This document shows, piece after piece, positions 55,603 to 64,000 of a stretch of 64,000 bases of DNA. Position 1 is the stretch's first letter. The number at the start of each line of letters is the position of its first letter. The notes below the pieces were generated by a model. The model searched no databases and was not told where the DNA came from. It was given only the letters and a program-made list of their open reading frames with translations. The DNA is from Ferruginibacter sp. (lineage in GTDB: Bacteria > Bacteroidota > Bacteroidia > Chitinophagales > Chitinophagaceae). The stretch is taken from positions 1 to 64,000 of the forward strand of contig JAURKC010000021.1 in the NCBI GenBank assembly GCA_030831945.1, read 5' to 3'. Made by a program: the position numbers and the translations under genes.

Positions 55603-55959
55603 TTAATGATGCTCATGAGCGTCATCGAAAGTAAATTCGAAATGCTCATCTTTACATAACTCAACATGCATAAACATGTGTTCTTTACCTTTTTCATCTA
55701 CTATTTTAACATCCCAAGTACCGCAAGCAACAGCAACAGTAACTGTATGGCCGTGTTCAACGATGTGGTCGTGATCTAATTCATCTGCACCCCAATGAGT
55801 TTCATGCTCAGGGCTGATGTAAAGATGATGAATGTCATAAGCAGTTTTGTTGGTAATGCTGATGTCATGTTCAGCGGTTTTAGCTGGTGGATTTTTGAAT
55901 CCAGAAAATGCTACAATCAAGAAGCACATACTAAGTAGTAAGCCGAGAGGTTTTTTCAT
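55603..55959 (-). CDS. Small His-rich exported protein
   Basis: 118 residues with signal peptide (KKPLGLLLSMCFLIVAFSGF). The mature part has the pattern ITNKTAYDIHHLYISPEHETHW and VAVACGTWDVKIVDEKGKE, a small beta domain found in secreted proteins of other bacteria (some mis-labelled argininosuccinate lyase). What is unusual is the large number of His (about 17 in 118 residues), in HH, HDH, HGH, HMFMH and a final HEHH. Zinc, copper or nickel binding is inferred. Two Cys lie in CGTW and ELCKD. Confidence 0.75.
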   Translation of the reverse strand: MKKPLGLLLSMCFLIVAFSGFKNPPAKTAEHDISITNKTAYDIHHLYISPEHETHWGADELDHDHIVEHGHTVTVAVACGTWDVKIVDEKGKEHMFMHVELCKDEHFEFTFDDAHEHH

Positions 55960-56489
55960 ATATTTATTTTTTTTATGAATTTAAATTGAAAAAAGCGGAT
56001 AAAAAAATTTGAAACATTAAATTTTTTTTAATAAAAAATTGTTTAATGTTAAAAAGTAAAAAGTACTTACAGGTTAAACAAAATTAATCTTTTGATTAAA
56101 AAGAAGCAATTGTTCAATGAGTTTTAAGTTTTTTGCCTCCAAAAAAATAACCCTTCCACACCAATGGGTAATCAGACGGCACCAATTGAAAAGCAGTTGT
56201 ATTAATAGAGATAGCTGAGGCGGTTTTTAAATGCTAACAACAGGACGGCATAATTAAAATCATAATTAGGCTATCGCATAGATTTAATCCTATTAATTAT
56301 ACTTCATTTGCATCTGCGAAAAAAGGTTTCGCAGGTATTGGTTAAGAAATTATTATTAGCACTTGCATTTATCATAATTAGGTAGTATGTTAGTAGCTGA
56401 ATCTACCCCATCGAATTACTTCTCCATTACCTTTTTTAACCACTGATCAATTGAATTAGCGCCACCTTTTCTAAAAGAAAAATATTTTC
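55960..56489. other. Intergenic region between His-rich protein gene and S8 protease gene
   Basis: 530 AT-rich bases; I see no gene, no clear RNA and no strong repeat. Promoters for both divergent genes should lie here but none stands out. Confidence 0.5.
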
Positions 56490-58115
56490 ATGAATCGTAA
56501 TCAATTTAGCTATCAGGTGAGTGGGCAGGAGATAAACTTGCCCATTGACCCTGATCACATTGCATTGAAATTTTATGAGCCTTTTCCTAGAAGTGCACGT
56601 TCAAAGTTTGTAACAGAAAATAAACTATTGGGTGAATTTTCAAAGCGCGTAGAAATACCGGGTGAAAAATTTACCATTTTTACATTGCTGGGCCAACCAA
56701 AAAATAGTCCTCATGCATCCAATAAGGCTTTTACATTTTTAAATCAATCGGATGAGATAAAAAAAGTAATACCTGTTTTTAAATCGGGGAATAAAAAAGT
56801 GGTAGCTACCGATAGAGTTATAATTGGTTTTCAAACAACAGGTTTCGACTCAGCACTCCTCCTAAAAAAATATAATTGCGAAGAGATAGAATCATCCTAC
56901 AACGAAATGATTGTAAGAATTCCAGAAGCTGCTGACATATTTGATTTGATGAGGCTGATTGAATTGGAAAAAGGAGTGATATATGTAGAGCCCGATTTTA
57001 TTACGATTGGATCAAATAATAACCGAAAAAATGATTACAGTTTTACTGAGTCAATCGATAAGATAGATGACAAAAAAGACCTAAGCAAACTTCAATATGC
57101 TTTGAAACTTACGATGGCGGAGGAAGCATGGAAAATTCAATTAGGCAATAAAAATATCAAAATTGCCATTTTGGATGAAGGTGTTGAGACGACGCATCCT
57201 GATTTGAAAGAGGTGATCGAAAAGTCATTTGATGCAACTGACGATGATACCTTTCAAGAGCCTAATTCCTGGGATGGGCATGGAACCGCTTGCTGCGGAT
57301 TAGCTGCAGCTCAACATAAAAAATTTGGTATTAAAGGTTTATCAGGAGGTTGTGCTGTATATGCAGTTAGGCTTGCATATACTAAATCGCCGGAGTCAGA
57401 ATGGATCACAAGCAATTCAATTATAAGAAGAGCCATCGATTGGTCATGGAAAAGTGGTGCCGATGTGCTAAGTAATAGTTGGGGAGGTGGAGCGCCTTCT
57501 AATGCAATTACGAATGCATTTAATCGCGCCAGGGAAAATGGAAGAAATGGTAAAGGATGTGTAGTGATTATTGCAGCTGGCAATGAAGATGCAAAAGTGT
57601 CTTATCCTGGTAATTTAGATGAGGTGCTTACGGTGTCGGCTAGCAATGAATATGATGAACCTAAAACAAAATTTAGTCAGGATGGAGAATACTGGTGGGG
57701 CTCTTGCTTCGGTGCCGAAGTGGATGTTGCAGCTCCCGGCGTTCATAATTTAACCACCGATATTAGTGGTAGTAAGGGTTACAATAAAGAACATAACTAT
57801 ACCGATTTTAATGGAACTTCTTCTTCTACGCCTATCGTTGCAGGGATAGCCGCTTTAATGTTATCCGCTAATCCAACACTTACAGAGAAAGAAGTAAGAG
57901 ATATTATTAAACAAACTGCCGATAAAGTAGGGCATGTGCCTTACGACCGAGGACACAATCATCGAATGGGTTTTGGAAGAGTTAATGCACTTAAAGCAGT
58001 TAACGCCGCATTAAGAGTAACCAATAATGGTGAGCCATCTGAAAGATTAGCCACTTTTGTTCAATCTTCTGAAGAGCTGAATCATTTAGCAGGAACTTCA
58101 ATAAATATATTTTGA
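56490..58115 (+). CDS. S8 (subtilisin-like) serine peptidase without signal peptide
   Basis: 541 residues. Catalytic triad: Asp229 in IAILDEGVETTHPD, His264 in GHGTACCGLAA, Ser444 in NGTSSSTPIVAG; the oxyanion Asn365 is in IAAGNED. Residues 1-100 form a non-hydrophobic leader (VSGQEINLPIDPDHIAL), and 105-170 an inhibitor-I9-like pro-region ending IYVEPDF. No signal peptide is evident, so the protein may be intracellular or use another secretion route; type IX C-terminal signals are not evident either. Followed by two genes on the same strand (58183, 58629), perhaps one unit. Confidence 0.9.
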   Translation: MNRNQFSYQVSGQEINLPIDPDHIALKFYEPFPRSARSKFVTENKLLGEFSKRVEIPGEKFTIFTLLGQPKNSPHASNKAFTFLNQSDEIKKVIPVFKSGNKKVVATDRVIIGFQTTGFDSALLLKKYNCEEIESSYNEMIVRIPEAADIFDLMRLIELEKGVIYVEPDFITIGSNNNRKNDYSFTESIDKIDDKKDLSKLQYALKLTMAEEAWKIQLGNKNIKIAILDEGVETTHPDLKEVIEKSFDATDDDTFQEPNSWDGHGTACCGLAAAQHKKFGIKGLSGGCAVYAVRLAYTKSPESEWITSNSIIRRAIDWSWKSGADVLSNSWGGGAPSNAITNAFNRARENGRNGKGCVVIIAAGNEDAKVSYPGNLDEVLTVSASNEYDEPKTKFSQDGEYWWGSCFGAEVDVAAPGVHNLTTDISGSKGYNKEHNYTDFNGTSSSTPIVAGIAALMLSANPTLTEKEVRDIIKQTADKVGHVPYDRGHNHRMGFGRVNALKAVNAALRVTNNGEPSERLATFVQSSEELNHLAGTSINIF

Positions 58116-58182
58116 GCAGTAAAAAATGCTTAAAAACCCAGTCAGAAATTTAAACTATTCCTGTTAATAAAATAAATCTAAG

Positions 58183-58584
58183 ATGATCTTTTTAGCTTTA
58201 CCCTTAACTAGTCCACAAGAATTTTTCACTTGGGGAAGCTTTTCCACTTTAGCTGGTACAACCGGAATTGTATATATTATTTGTGGAGTTTTTCAATCTG
58301 TTTTTAATTTTAGTCCAAGATGGTTTGCATTAATTATTTCAATACTTGTTTCTTTTATAGGCATTCAATTTAATTACGAGTTGGCTGATAATAATCCTTT
58401 CATTTCTTACACTATCAAATATATCATTGCCTTGTTGAATGGCTTTCTGATTTTTGCAACCGCTACTGGCTCTAATCAATTGTTTGCCGGCAAGTTGTCT
58501 ATTCCTCAACGTCCGCCGTATCCTCGTCCGCTAAGTTTTCAAAATCAGCCGAGAACTTTTAATTCAAATTGGTGGCATCACTGA
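58183..58584 (+). CDS. Small membrane protein with Pro-rich tail
   Basis: 133 residues with about three membrane helices (TGIVYIICGVFQSVFNF, WFALIISILVSFIGIQF, IIALLNGFLIFATATG) and a C-terminal Pro/Arg-rich tail (PQRPPYPRPL). The arrangement is a little like small holins, but no phage genes are near. No family recognised. Lies 67 bases after the S8 peptidase and 45 bases before the next gene, suggesting an operon. Confidence 0.65.
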   Translation: MIFLALPLTSPQEFFTWGSFSTLAGTTGIVYIICGVFQSVFNFSPRWFALIISILVSFIGIQFNYELADNNPFISYTIKYIIALLNGFLIFATATGSNQLFAGKLSIPQRPPYPRPLSFQNQPRTFNSNWWHH

Positions 58585-58628
58585 AAGATATTTTTTGCTT
58601 AACCAACAAACCATTTTATAATAAAAAC

Positions 58629-60185
58629 ATGAAGATTTTATTGCTAACCTTTTGTATTTGTCTGCTAACTTTTTTCTCTTATAGTCAGGAGTCCTTCGTT
58701 ATAAAAAGACTGTACGGTATTTCTATCAATAAAAATATTTTTATTCGCAATAATGAAACCGCCTCCTTTCAATATAAAATTGATAGGGATAGCCAATGGC
58801 GAGATATAAAAAAAGCACAAGTCTTTACTGTAAAAAAAGACTTTGACCCATCTGTTGGGCTATACCTTAAATTTTATAATCCTTTACAATACAAACTGAC
58901 GAGCGATTTCAAAAAAGTAGATGACCCAATTTATCTTTCTTTGATTCAGTTTGTAAATACTGTATTACCATTGCTTAAAAATTTTTCCAATGTAGAGTCG
59001 GTGATACAGCCTTTAGAACCATCCCCAAAAAATCTCTCCTCATTCAACCCTTCTCTACTGCTTTATCAATGGACCTTCGATTTTATTAATCAGGTAGATT
59101 TTGAAGCAATTAAAGCCGACACTTCAATGGAAAAACAAAAATTGTATAATTCGCTAGTAGAACAAATCAATGATGCAGTAAAGCCAATAGATGATTATTT
59201 ATTTCGAAATGAAATAAGGATTGATCAAGGAGTAGATGCTGGTAAAGCGAATGGATTTAGTAAGTGGCTAGAAATCAGTAAAGAATCTTTAGTAAACTGC
59301 CCCTCTGATTATACTTTGTTTGTACAAAAACTTGCGCTTTCAAGAACTGTAGTGGATGAATTGACTAATAAACAAAAATTAGCGGAGAGGAGTATAGCAA
59401 AAGTTCAACAATTACTAACTACGGATTTTAATAGTAGAATCTTTCCTTTGTTAAAGGCCTCAGGTGTAGACAATTTCAAACAGTATTCATCGGCTGCTTC
59501 CATTTTGATTTTTATGAATGCCTCAGCAAGAATGGATAGTCAGAGCGAGGCATTAAAAAAGTTTACTGCTTTATTAAAAACGCTTAACAATTTTACAGGC
59601 GATTTTGAATCTGATATCAAAGGCTATCGAATAGAAAGTCGGGTAGATTTAGGAGAAACGCCCACAAAAATGATTACTATTACTTATGGCGTTAACGGGA
59701 TAGATAAAGAGGGAAACCAAAGAGTAACCAAAAATTTTCAAATAGAATATATCATTGCTCGTCATCAAACAATAGTTCCGTTTATTTCAACAGGTATTTT
59801 CTATACTGATTTAATCTACCCAGCATTTGCATTGCAGCAAGGGGACGGCGAAATGGTAGTTACTCAAACAAAGGGAAAAAGTATAAAGGTTCGGCCTGCA
59901 GTATTTTTAAATCTACTATTTTCTACCAAAAGTAGTTGGCTCTTTCCATTTTTGCAATTAGGCTTAACTACTGGAGCAAATGATTTTTTAATCCCATTTG
60001 GAGCTGGAATAGTTATTGCAAAAAAGCTATCGATTAGTGGGGGTTCGGTTTTGGGTGTAGGAAAAGGCTTGACCAATTTACATATCAATAGCGCTGTTAA
60101 AGACGAGGCGACATTGAAAAACGATTTGACTAATAAGGTGTTTTCTTCTTGGTATTTTTCCTTGAATTATAATTTTTTTAAGTGA
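58629..60185 (+). CDS. Exported protein with C-terminal beta-barrel-like part
   Basis: 518 residues from the ATG at 58629 (an upstream in-frame start at 58569 overlaps the previous gene and lacks a signal). Signal peptide ILLLTFCICLLTFFSYSQ. The middle is long and helical (about 100-330). The C-terminal part reads as amphipathic strands (KSIKVRPAVFLNLLFS, WLFPFLQLGLTTGAND, and the final SWYFSLNYNFFK), and ends in an aromatic residue followed by Lys, as in outer-membrane barrels. No family recognised. Probably co-expressed with the S8 peptidase and membrane protein. Confidence 0.65.
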   Translation: MKILLLTFCICLLTFFSYSQESFVIKRLYGISINKNIFIRNNETASFQYKIDRDSQWRDIKKAQVFTVKKDFDPSVGLYLKFYNPLQYKLTSDFKKVDDPIYLSLIQFVNTVLPLLKNFSNVESVIQPLEPSPKNLSSFNPSLLLYQWTFDFINQVDFEAIKADTSMEKQKLYNSLVEQINDAVKPIDDYLFRNEIRIDQGVDAGKANGFSKWLEISKESLVNCPSDYTLFVQKLALSRTVVDELTNKQKLAERSIAKVQQLLTTDFNSRIFPLLKASGVDNFKQYSSAASILIFMNASARMDSQSEALKKFTALLKTLNNFTGDFESDIKGYRIESRVDLGETPTKMITITYGVNGIDKEGNQRVTKNFQIEYIIARHQTIVPFISTGIFYTDLIYPAFALQQGDGEMVVTQTKGKSIKVRPAVFLNLLFSTKSSWLFPFLQLGLTTGANDFLIPFGAGIVIAKKLSISGGSVLGVGKGLTNLHINSAVKDEATLKNDLTNKVFSSWYFSLNYNFFK

Positions 60186-60396
60186 TACGCCTCTCAGCGC
60201 AATAGATTTAAGTCACCAGTACACGCTAAACTATAAAACTGCATAACGAATGCTTAGTCTTTTATTCTTTGCAGAATTATGTACTATTAAAGCTTTCAAG
60301 GTATTTATTGATAAATAGGCTAGGTTCAATTAATTTTGAATCCAGTGAGTTGTATGTGGCAAAGAAAATTATATTTTATTATCGAATCTGTTATCT

Positions 60397-61224
60397 ATGA
60401 GTCAGAAAAAGGAAGAACTATTTTCATTAAAAGATAAAGTAATCATCGTTAGTGGCGGGACAGGAATTTTGGGAGGCGCATTTGTAAAAGCAATTGCTGA
60501 ACAGCAGGCTAAAGTTGTCATCATAGGACGAAATGAGCAATTAGGAAATTTAAGAGTTTCAGAAATTAATAACAATGGCGGCAATGCCATTTTTATAGCG
60601 GCAGATGTATTAGACGAGACTCAGTTAAAGAATGCGAGAGAAAAAATAATTGCTACTTATGGCAGAATCGACGGCTTAGTGAATGCAGCAGGAGGAAATA
60701 TACCAGCAGGAGTTTTGCCACCAGAAAGAGATGTTTTCGATTTAAATATCGAAGGAGTTAAAAGCGCAATGGACCTAAATCTTTGGGGAACAATTATACC
60801 CGTACAAATATTTGGCCCCGAGATAGCAAAATCAGGAAATGGAAGTATTGTAAATATTTCTTCTGTAAGTACTCAACAAGCGGTCACGCGTGTACTTGGT
60901 TATAGTATGGGCAAAACGGCGGTGGATTGCTATACTAAATGGTTTGCATTGGAGATGGCCAATCGATATGGCGATACTATTCGGATGAATTCAATTATGC
61001 CAGGTTTCTTTTTGACTGAACAAAATAGAGCGCTTTTGACCGTTCCAGACGGCACACTGACTGAAAGAGGAAACGCTATCATTCGTCAGACACCTTTCAA
61101 AAGGTTTGGTAATCCTGATGAATTAACAGGTGCATTAATTTGGTTACTGAGCGATGCCTCTAAATTTGTAACGGGTTCAATTATTACGGTGGATGGCGGC
61201 TTTACGATTAATAGTGGGGTATAA
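60397..61224 (+). CDS. SDR-family oxidoreductase (D-mannonate/uronate type)
   Basis: 275-residue NAD(P)-dependent short-chain dehydrogenase. NAD-binding GGTGILGG (20-27), NAAGG (97-101), catalytic Ser155-156 and Y169-x-x-x-K173 (YSMGK). A C-terminal GALIWLLSDASKFVTGSIITVDGGF is typical. The sequence, including the PPERDVFDL segment, resembles the SDR group annotated as D-mannonate oxidoreductase in Bacteroidota; reduction of fructuronate is plausible but unproven. The stop overlaps a terminator hairpin. Confidence 0.85.
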   Translation: MSQKKEELFSLKDKVIIVSGGTGILGGAFVKAIAEQQAKVVIIGRNEQLGNLRVSEINNNGGNAIFIAADVLDETQLKNAREKIIATYGRIDGLVNAAGGNIPAGVLPPERDVFDLNIEGVKSAMDLNLWGTIIPVQIFGPEIAKSGNGSIVNISSVSTQQAVTRVLGYSMGKTAVDCYTKWFALEMANRYGDTIRMNSIMPGFFLTEQNRALLTVPDGTLTERGNAIIRQTPFKRFGNPDELTGALIWLLSDASKFVTGSIITVDGGFTINSGV

Positions 61225-61254
61225 AAAATAGAACAAGGGGTCTCTATTTTTTAT
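61221..61254. terminator. Bidirectional terminator between SDR and sialate O-acetylesterase genes
   Basis: ATAAAAAATAGA (61221-61232) and TCTATTTTTTAT (61243-61254) are perfect 12-bp complements with a 10-base loop, between converging genes; the SDR stop codon lies inside the left arm. Confidence 0.75.
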
Positions 61255-61296
61255 ACGCATTTTAATTTGCTCTGTCATCTAAAATAAAATTTCAAT

Positions 61297-62793
61297 TTAT
61301 TTTAGTTTTATGCGAAAGGGAATTGCAGGAAAGCCTTCCTTGTTTTCAAAATTGGTTACTGGATAATTCGTAAATGCATATCTAATCTCTGTTGGATTTT
61401 TCACTTTATCAGCGCTTAACCAAACTTCGTTTTTTTCAATACTAGCTTTTGCTTCATAAAGTACTCCCTTTCCATCTGCTATAAAAAAGTGTTTGGGCTC
61501 TTTGCCATCATTTGTAGCTAAACCAGTACCCGTATTGGTGAAATTAATTTTAATAATATTATTTTCAATTTTATAGGATTGGTAATCTGGTCCTTGAAAT
61601 ATTGTATTGGGCTCTTTATAAAAATTCGCTAAAGCAATTTTTGCAAGCCTAAATCCCACGTCTTGTTTATTTCTTGGATGAATATCATTGGGCTCTGCTA
61701 TATCCATTGTTGAAGCCATCTCAGTGTGCGGAACAGTTTTTCTAATATTGGATTGCCCCTCTCTTAATAATGCATATTCATACAATTTAGTATCATCCTG
61801 TGACCAGTTATAGGGAGCCACTTGCACAAAATAAAAAGGAAGCGCTTGATTTTTAAAAAGATTTCTCCAGTTGTAAATCATTTTACTGCAAAGTTGAGTA
61901 TAGAGAGAGCTGTCATATCTATTAGATTCACCTTGATACCATAATGATCCGGTAAAATTTAAATTTCGAAGTGGATAAATCATAGCATTATAAAACAAAG
62001 TAGGCCTTACTACTTTTTCAAAAGTTACTACCGAGTCTAGCAGTTCTTTGGACAATCTGCTAGTATCATAAGGAAATAAATATTTTTTATTTAAGATGCT
62101 ATCTGCTGAAAGCGTTTCTCTACTTGTCCAAGCTTGGCAAGAAGACGCCCCAACACTACTCACTACTAAACCAATAGGAATTTTCTTTTTTATAAAAATT
62201 TGGCGAGCAAAAAAGTAGGCTACTGCACTAAAATGAGGAGCCGTATTTGGTGAACAAACTTCCCAATTCCCACCACAGTCTTCTTCTGGCAATGCTTTAA
62301 AATCAGTCCTAACTTTAAAAAGTCTTATTTCAGGATAGTTAGCATTTTCAATTTCAATTCTAAAATTATTGGCCCCTAATAGCCATGGTAACCAGGGTCT
62401 TATTTCCATCGCCATATTGGATTGTCCACTGCAAAGCCAAACATCTCCAATTAAAATATTGTTGAGCTCTCTAACCTGCCTGCCTTGTCTAATTGAAATT
62501 TTATTCTTTTTAAATTCCCCTGGTATAGCATTGGGCACAGGAATGTCAATACTCCACTTTCCTTCCTTAGTAGCTTTTGTTTTAAATGTTATAGCATTCC
62601 AATCCGCTTTTACCATTATTTCAGCACCTGTAGCAGCTTTTCCCCAAACATGAAGCGGTTTTCCTTGCTGAATGACCATATTACTTTGTAAGGTATTGGC
62701 AATAGAAAAACTAGGAGTATTATCTTTTGCAATTACAAATGAAGCTTGTAGAATTAGTAGCAAGCAAAGCAGAGGCAATCGTTTAAATTTCAT
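61297..62793 (-). CDS. Exported sialate O-acetylesterase (SASA family)
   Basis: 498 residues with a signal peptide (LLCLLLILQASFVIA). The SGNH-type motif GDVWLCSGQSNMAMEI carries nucleophile Ser125; SLWYQGESNR and MDIAEPNDIHPRNKQ supply the other catalytic residues (His in DIHP). An N-terminal beta domain (about 30-110) and a C-terminal beta domain (about 400-498) are typical for the family. Removes O-acetyl groups from sialic acids or other glycans, usually in polysaccharide-degrading loci. Lies 49 bases downstream of the sulfatase. Confidence 0.9.
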   Translation of the reverse strand: MKFKRLPLLCLLLILQASFVIAKDNTPSFSIANTLQSNMVIQQGKPLHVWGKAATGAEIMVKADWNAITFKTKATKEGKWSIDIPVPNAIPGEFKKNKISIRQGRQVRELNNILIGDVWLCSGQSNMAMEIRPWLPWLLGANNFRIEIENANYPEIRLFKVRTDFKALPEEDCGGNWEVCSPNTAPHFSAVAYFFARQIFIKKKIPIGLVVSSVGASSCQAWTSRETLSADSILNKKYLFPYDTSRLSKELLDSVVTFEKVVRPTLFYNAMIYPLRNLNFTGSLWYQGESNRYDSSLYTQLCSKMIYNWRNLFKNQALPFYFVQVAPYNWSQDDTKLYEYALLREGQSNIRKTVPHTEMASTMDIAEPNDIHPRNKQDVGFRLAKIALANFYKEPNTIFQGPDYQSYKIENNIIKINFTNTGTGLATNDGKEPKHFFIADGKGVLYEAKASIEKNEVWLSADKVKNPTEIRYAFTNYPVTNFENKEGFPAIPFRIKLK

Positions 62794-62842
62794 GGTATAT
62801 TTTTATAATGAAGCGAATTAAATTTTTAAAATGATCAGCTGA

Positions 62843-64000
62843 TTAATTAGGTTGTCCTGAAGCTTTATAAATTTCTACCAACTGTTTTAGTTCCTTAACA
62901 ATAAGGGGGTATTTATTATATAAGTTAGTAGTTTCAGTTTCATCTTTTTCCATATCATATAATTGTCCAGCCGTTTCATAAACGTAATCATTTTTTATAT
63001 GTTGATTAACCAGACTGCCGCCGGAGTCATTACAGTCTATATATTTCCATCTTCCTTTATGAATACTTATACAACCTTTAGAAGATGAATATAATATATT
63101 TTCTCTTGTGGATTTATTTTGATTTTTTCCTTTAAATGTTTCAAACATATTATAACTGTCTATTGCAGCTGATTGAGGTAAAGCAATATTTAAAATACCA
63201 CTACAGGTAGCAAAAAAATCAGTCAAACTTATTTTATTATTATTAGTTTTTCCAGCAGGTATTACACTAGGCCATGATGCAATAAAAGGCACGCGATGTC
63301 CTCCTTCCCATATATCTCCTTTCATACCTTTCCATTTTCCACTTGAGTTATGATTGTAAAGTTTGTATAACGATCCAAAAGTTGAAGCTTCAACTCCTCT
63401 TGTTGTTAAATCGCCTGCTTGCATGGTTCCACCATTGTCACTCGTAAAAATAACGAGTGTATTTTTTGTTATATTTAATTCATTCAGTGTATTCAATATT
63501 CTTCCAATATAATCATCCATTTCAAAAACAAAATCACCATAATCACCTGCTTTACTTTTCCCCTTGTAGGATTGATTAGGGGCTATAGGAACATGTGGGG
63601 CAGATAAAGATAAAAATAAAAAGAAAGGCTGTTGATTATTCGTTTTTACTTGGTTTCTGATATACTCATCCGCTTTATTAATAATTGTCGGAAGCATTTT
63701 TTCTGAGGTCCATCCCGATTCCATCATTCCTTTCGCACCTACAATATCCTGCGGTTTCTGTTGCATTAAATTACCCCCAATTATATTACCATTTTCTATA
63801 AAACAAAATGGAGGCAAGCTCGGAATGTCTACACCAAATTGATAGTCAAATCCGCAAGATAAAGGTCCCCCCTTTAAAGGTTGGGTGAAATCAATTTTTC
63901 GTTCTCTTTCATTTGTTTCGTTCATAGCTCCCCAAAGAGTAGAATCAATGAACTCACCTTTTTTTACTGGCCAGCTCCATCCCAAATGCCACTTTCCAAT
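62843..64000 (-). CDS. Sulfatase (arylsulfatase A type), 5' end outside window
   Basis: Coding frame on the minus strand that runs off the right edge; the last bases read IGKWHLGW, the GKWHLG sulfatase motif, so the real start lies beyond 64000 and the TTG at 63985 is not the start. The visible 386 residues also contain FLFLSLSAPHVPIAP, VIFTSDNGG (metal-binding D-N) and WKGMKGDIWEGGHRVPFIASWP, all of the sulfatase fold. The C-terminus ends LVEIYKASGQ. The active-site Cys/Ser motif is outside the window. Likely desulfates glycans with the sialate O-acetylesterase next door. Confidence 0.92.
   Translation of the reverse strand: MGKWHLGWSWPVKKGEFIDSTLWGAMNETNERERKIDFTQPLKGGPLSCGFDYQFGVDIPSLPPFCFIENGNIIGGNLMQQKPQDIVGAKGMMESGWTSEKMLPTIINKADEYIRNQVKTNNQQPFFLFLSLSAPHVPIAPNQSYKGKSKAGDYGDFVFEMDDYIGRILNTLNELNITKNTLVIFTSDNGGTMQAGDLTTRGVEASTFGSLYKLYNHNSSGKWKGMKGDIWEGGHRVPFIASWPSVIPAGKTNNNKISLTDFFATCSGILNIALPQSAAIDSYNMFETFKGKNQNKSTRENILYSSSKGCISIHKGRWKYIDCNDSGGSLVNQHIKNDYVYETAGQLYDMEKDETETTNLYNKYPLIVKELKQLVEIYKASGQPN

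Noticed and set aside
63983..63985. TTG as start codon of the sulfatase
   Set aside because: The frame continues to the window edge with the conserved motif GKWHLG directly upstream, so the gene begins outside the window.
1..64000. tRNA, rRNA, CRISPR arrays, prophage
   Set aside because: I looked in all intergenic gaps for T-arm GGTTCGAAT-type words, spaced identical repeats and phage genes and saw none; a tRNA or covariance scan would settle this.

Overview
The window is chromosomal DNA of a low-GC Bacteroidota bacterium, most likely in or near the Chitinophagaceae. The evidence is an outer-membrane beta-barrel protein with a carboxypeptidase-regulatory-like N-terminus, a GH3-family protein, DUF3050 and DUF418 proteins, a PVC-type dehydrogenase with HEAT repeats and cytochrome c, lipoproteins with typical lipoboxes, and promoters of the Bacteroidota type (-33 TTG / -7 TAnnTTTG) instead of E. 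coli -35/-10 boxes. Genus-level placement is inference. I see no rRNA, tRNA, CRISPR array or prophage.

Layout. 1-17165: a truncated uvrD/pcrA helicase, a large PVC-type cytochrome lipoprotein, recA, a repeat-rich gap (6.9-7.25 kb), then mostly + strand housekeeping genes (GNAT, DUF1801, inositol monophosphatase, thiL, S41 peptidase, nitrilase, recX, dnaN, SPFH protein, kdsB). 17247-29423: a long all-minus run of transporters, small membrane proteins, hydrolases, a Tat-type HisC-like aminotransferase, a DUF3050 mini-operon, a formylglycine-generating-enzyme-like protein and a gene remnant. 29812-37616: a tiny lmo0937-type membrane protein, GH3 protein, dienelactone hydrolase, free-methionine-sulfoxide reductase, typA, and a decayed ccoI/fixI copper ATPase. 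37702-48217: thioredoxin-like protein, uvrB, phosphoesterase, orphan ParA, polA, a REP-RAYT element and a DsbA-family protein. 48287-53057: an envelope operon (outer-membrane protein, ECF sigma factor, putative anti-sigma factor, two Spy/CpxP-like proteins). 53840-64000: an arginyltransferase-like protein, a His-rich secreted protein, an S8 protease / membrane protein / outer-membrane protein trio, an SDR enzyme, a sialate O-acetylesterase and a truncated sulfatase.

How genes work together. DNA maintenance is strongly represented (uvrD, recA, recX, dnaN, uvrB, polA) but scattered in single units. The sulfatase and sialate O-acetylesterase, with the SDR nearby, suggest the edge of a locus degrading sulfated or acetylated glycans. 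The sigma operon looks like a self-contained envelope-stress or metal-response module.

Most notable structures: (1) a compact RAYT transposase unit between polA and a DsbA-family gene, with ten copies of a 9-bp near-palindrome GTGA(G/C)TCAC, nested hairpins and 21-bp perfect terminal inverted repeats; (2) a ccoI pseudogene with three frameshifts and several stops that still has a perfect FNR-type box just upstream; (3) a gene remnant joined to the 3' end of an FGE-like gene; (4) -7 promoter boxes lying directly against start codons (recX and others), suggesting leaderless mRNAs; (5) an unusual protease/membrane/outer-membrane trio.
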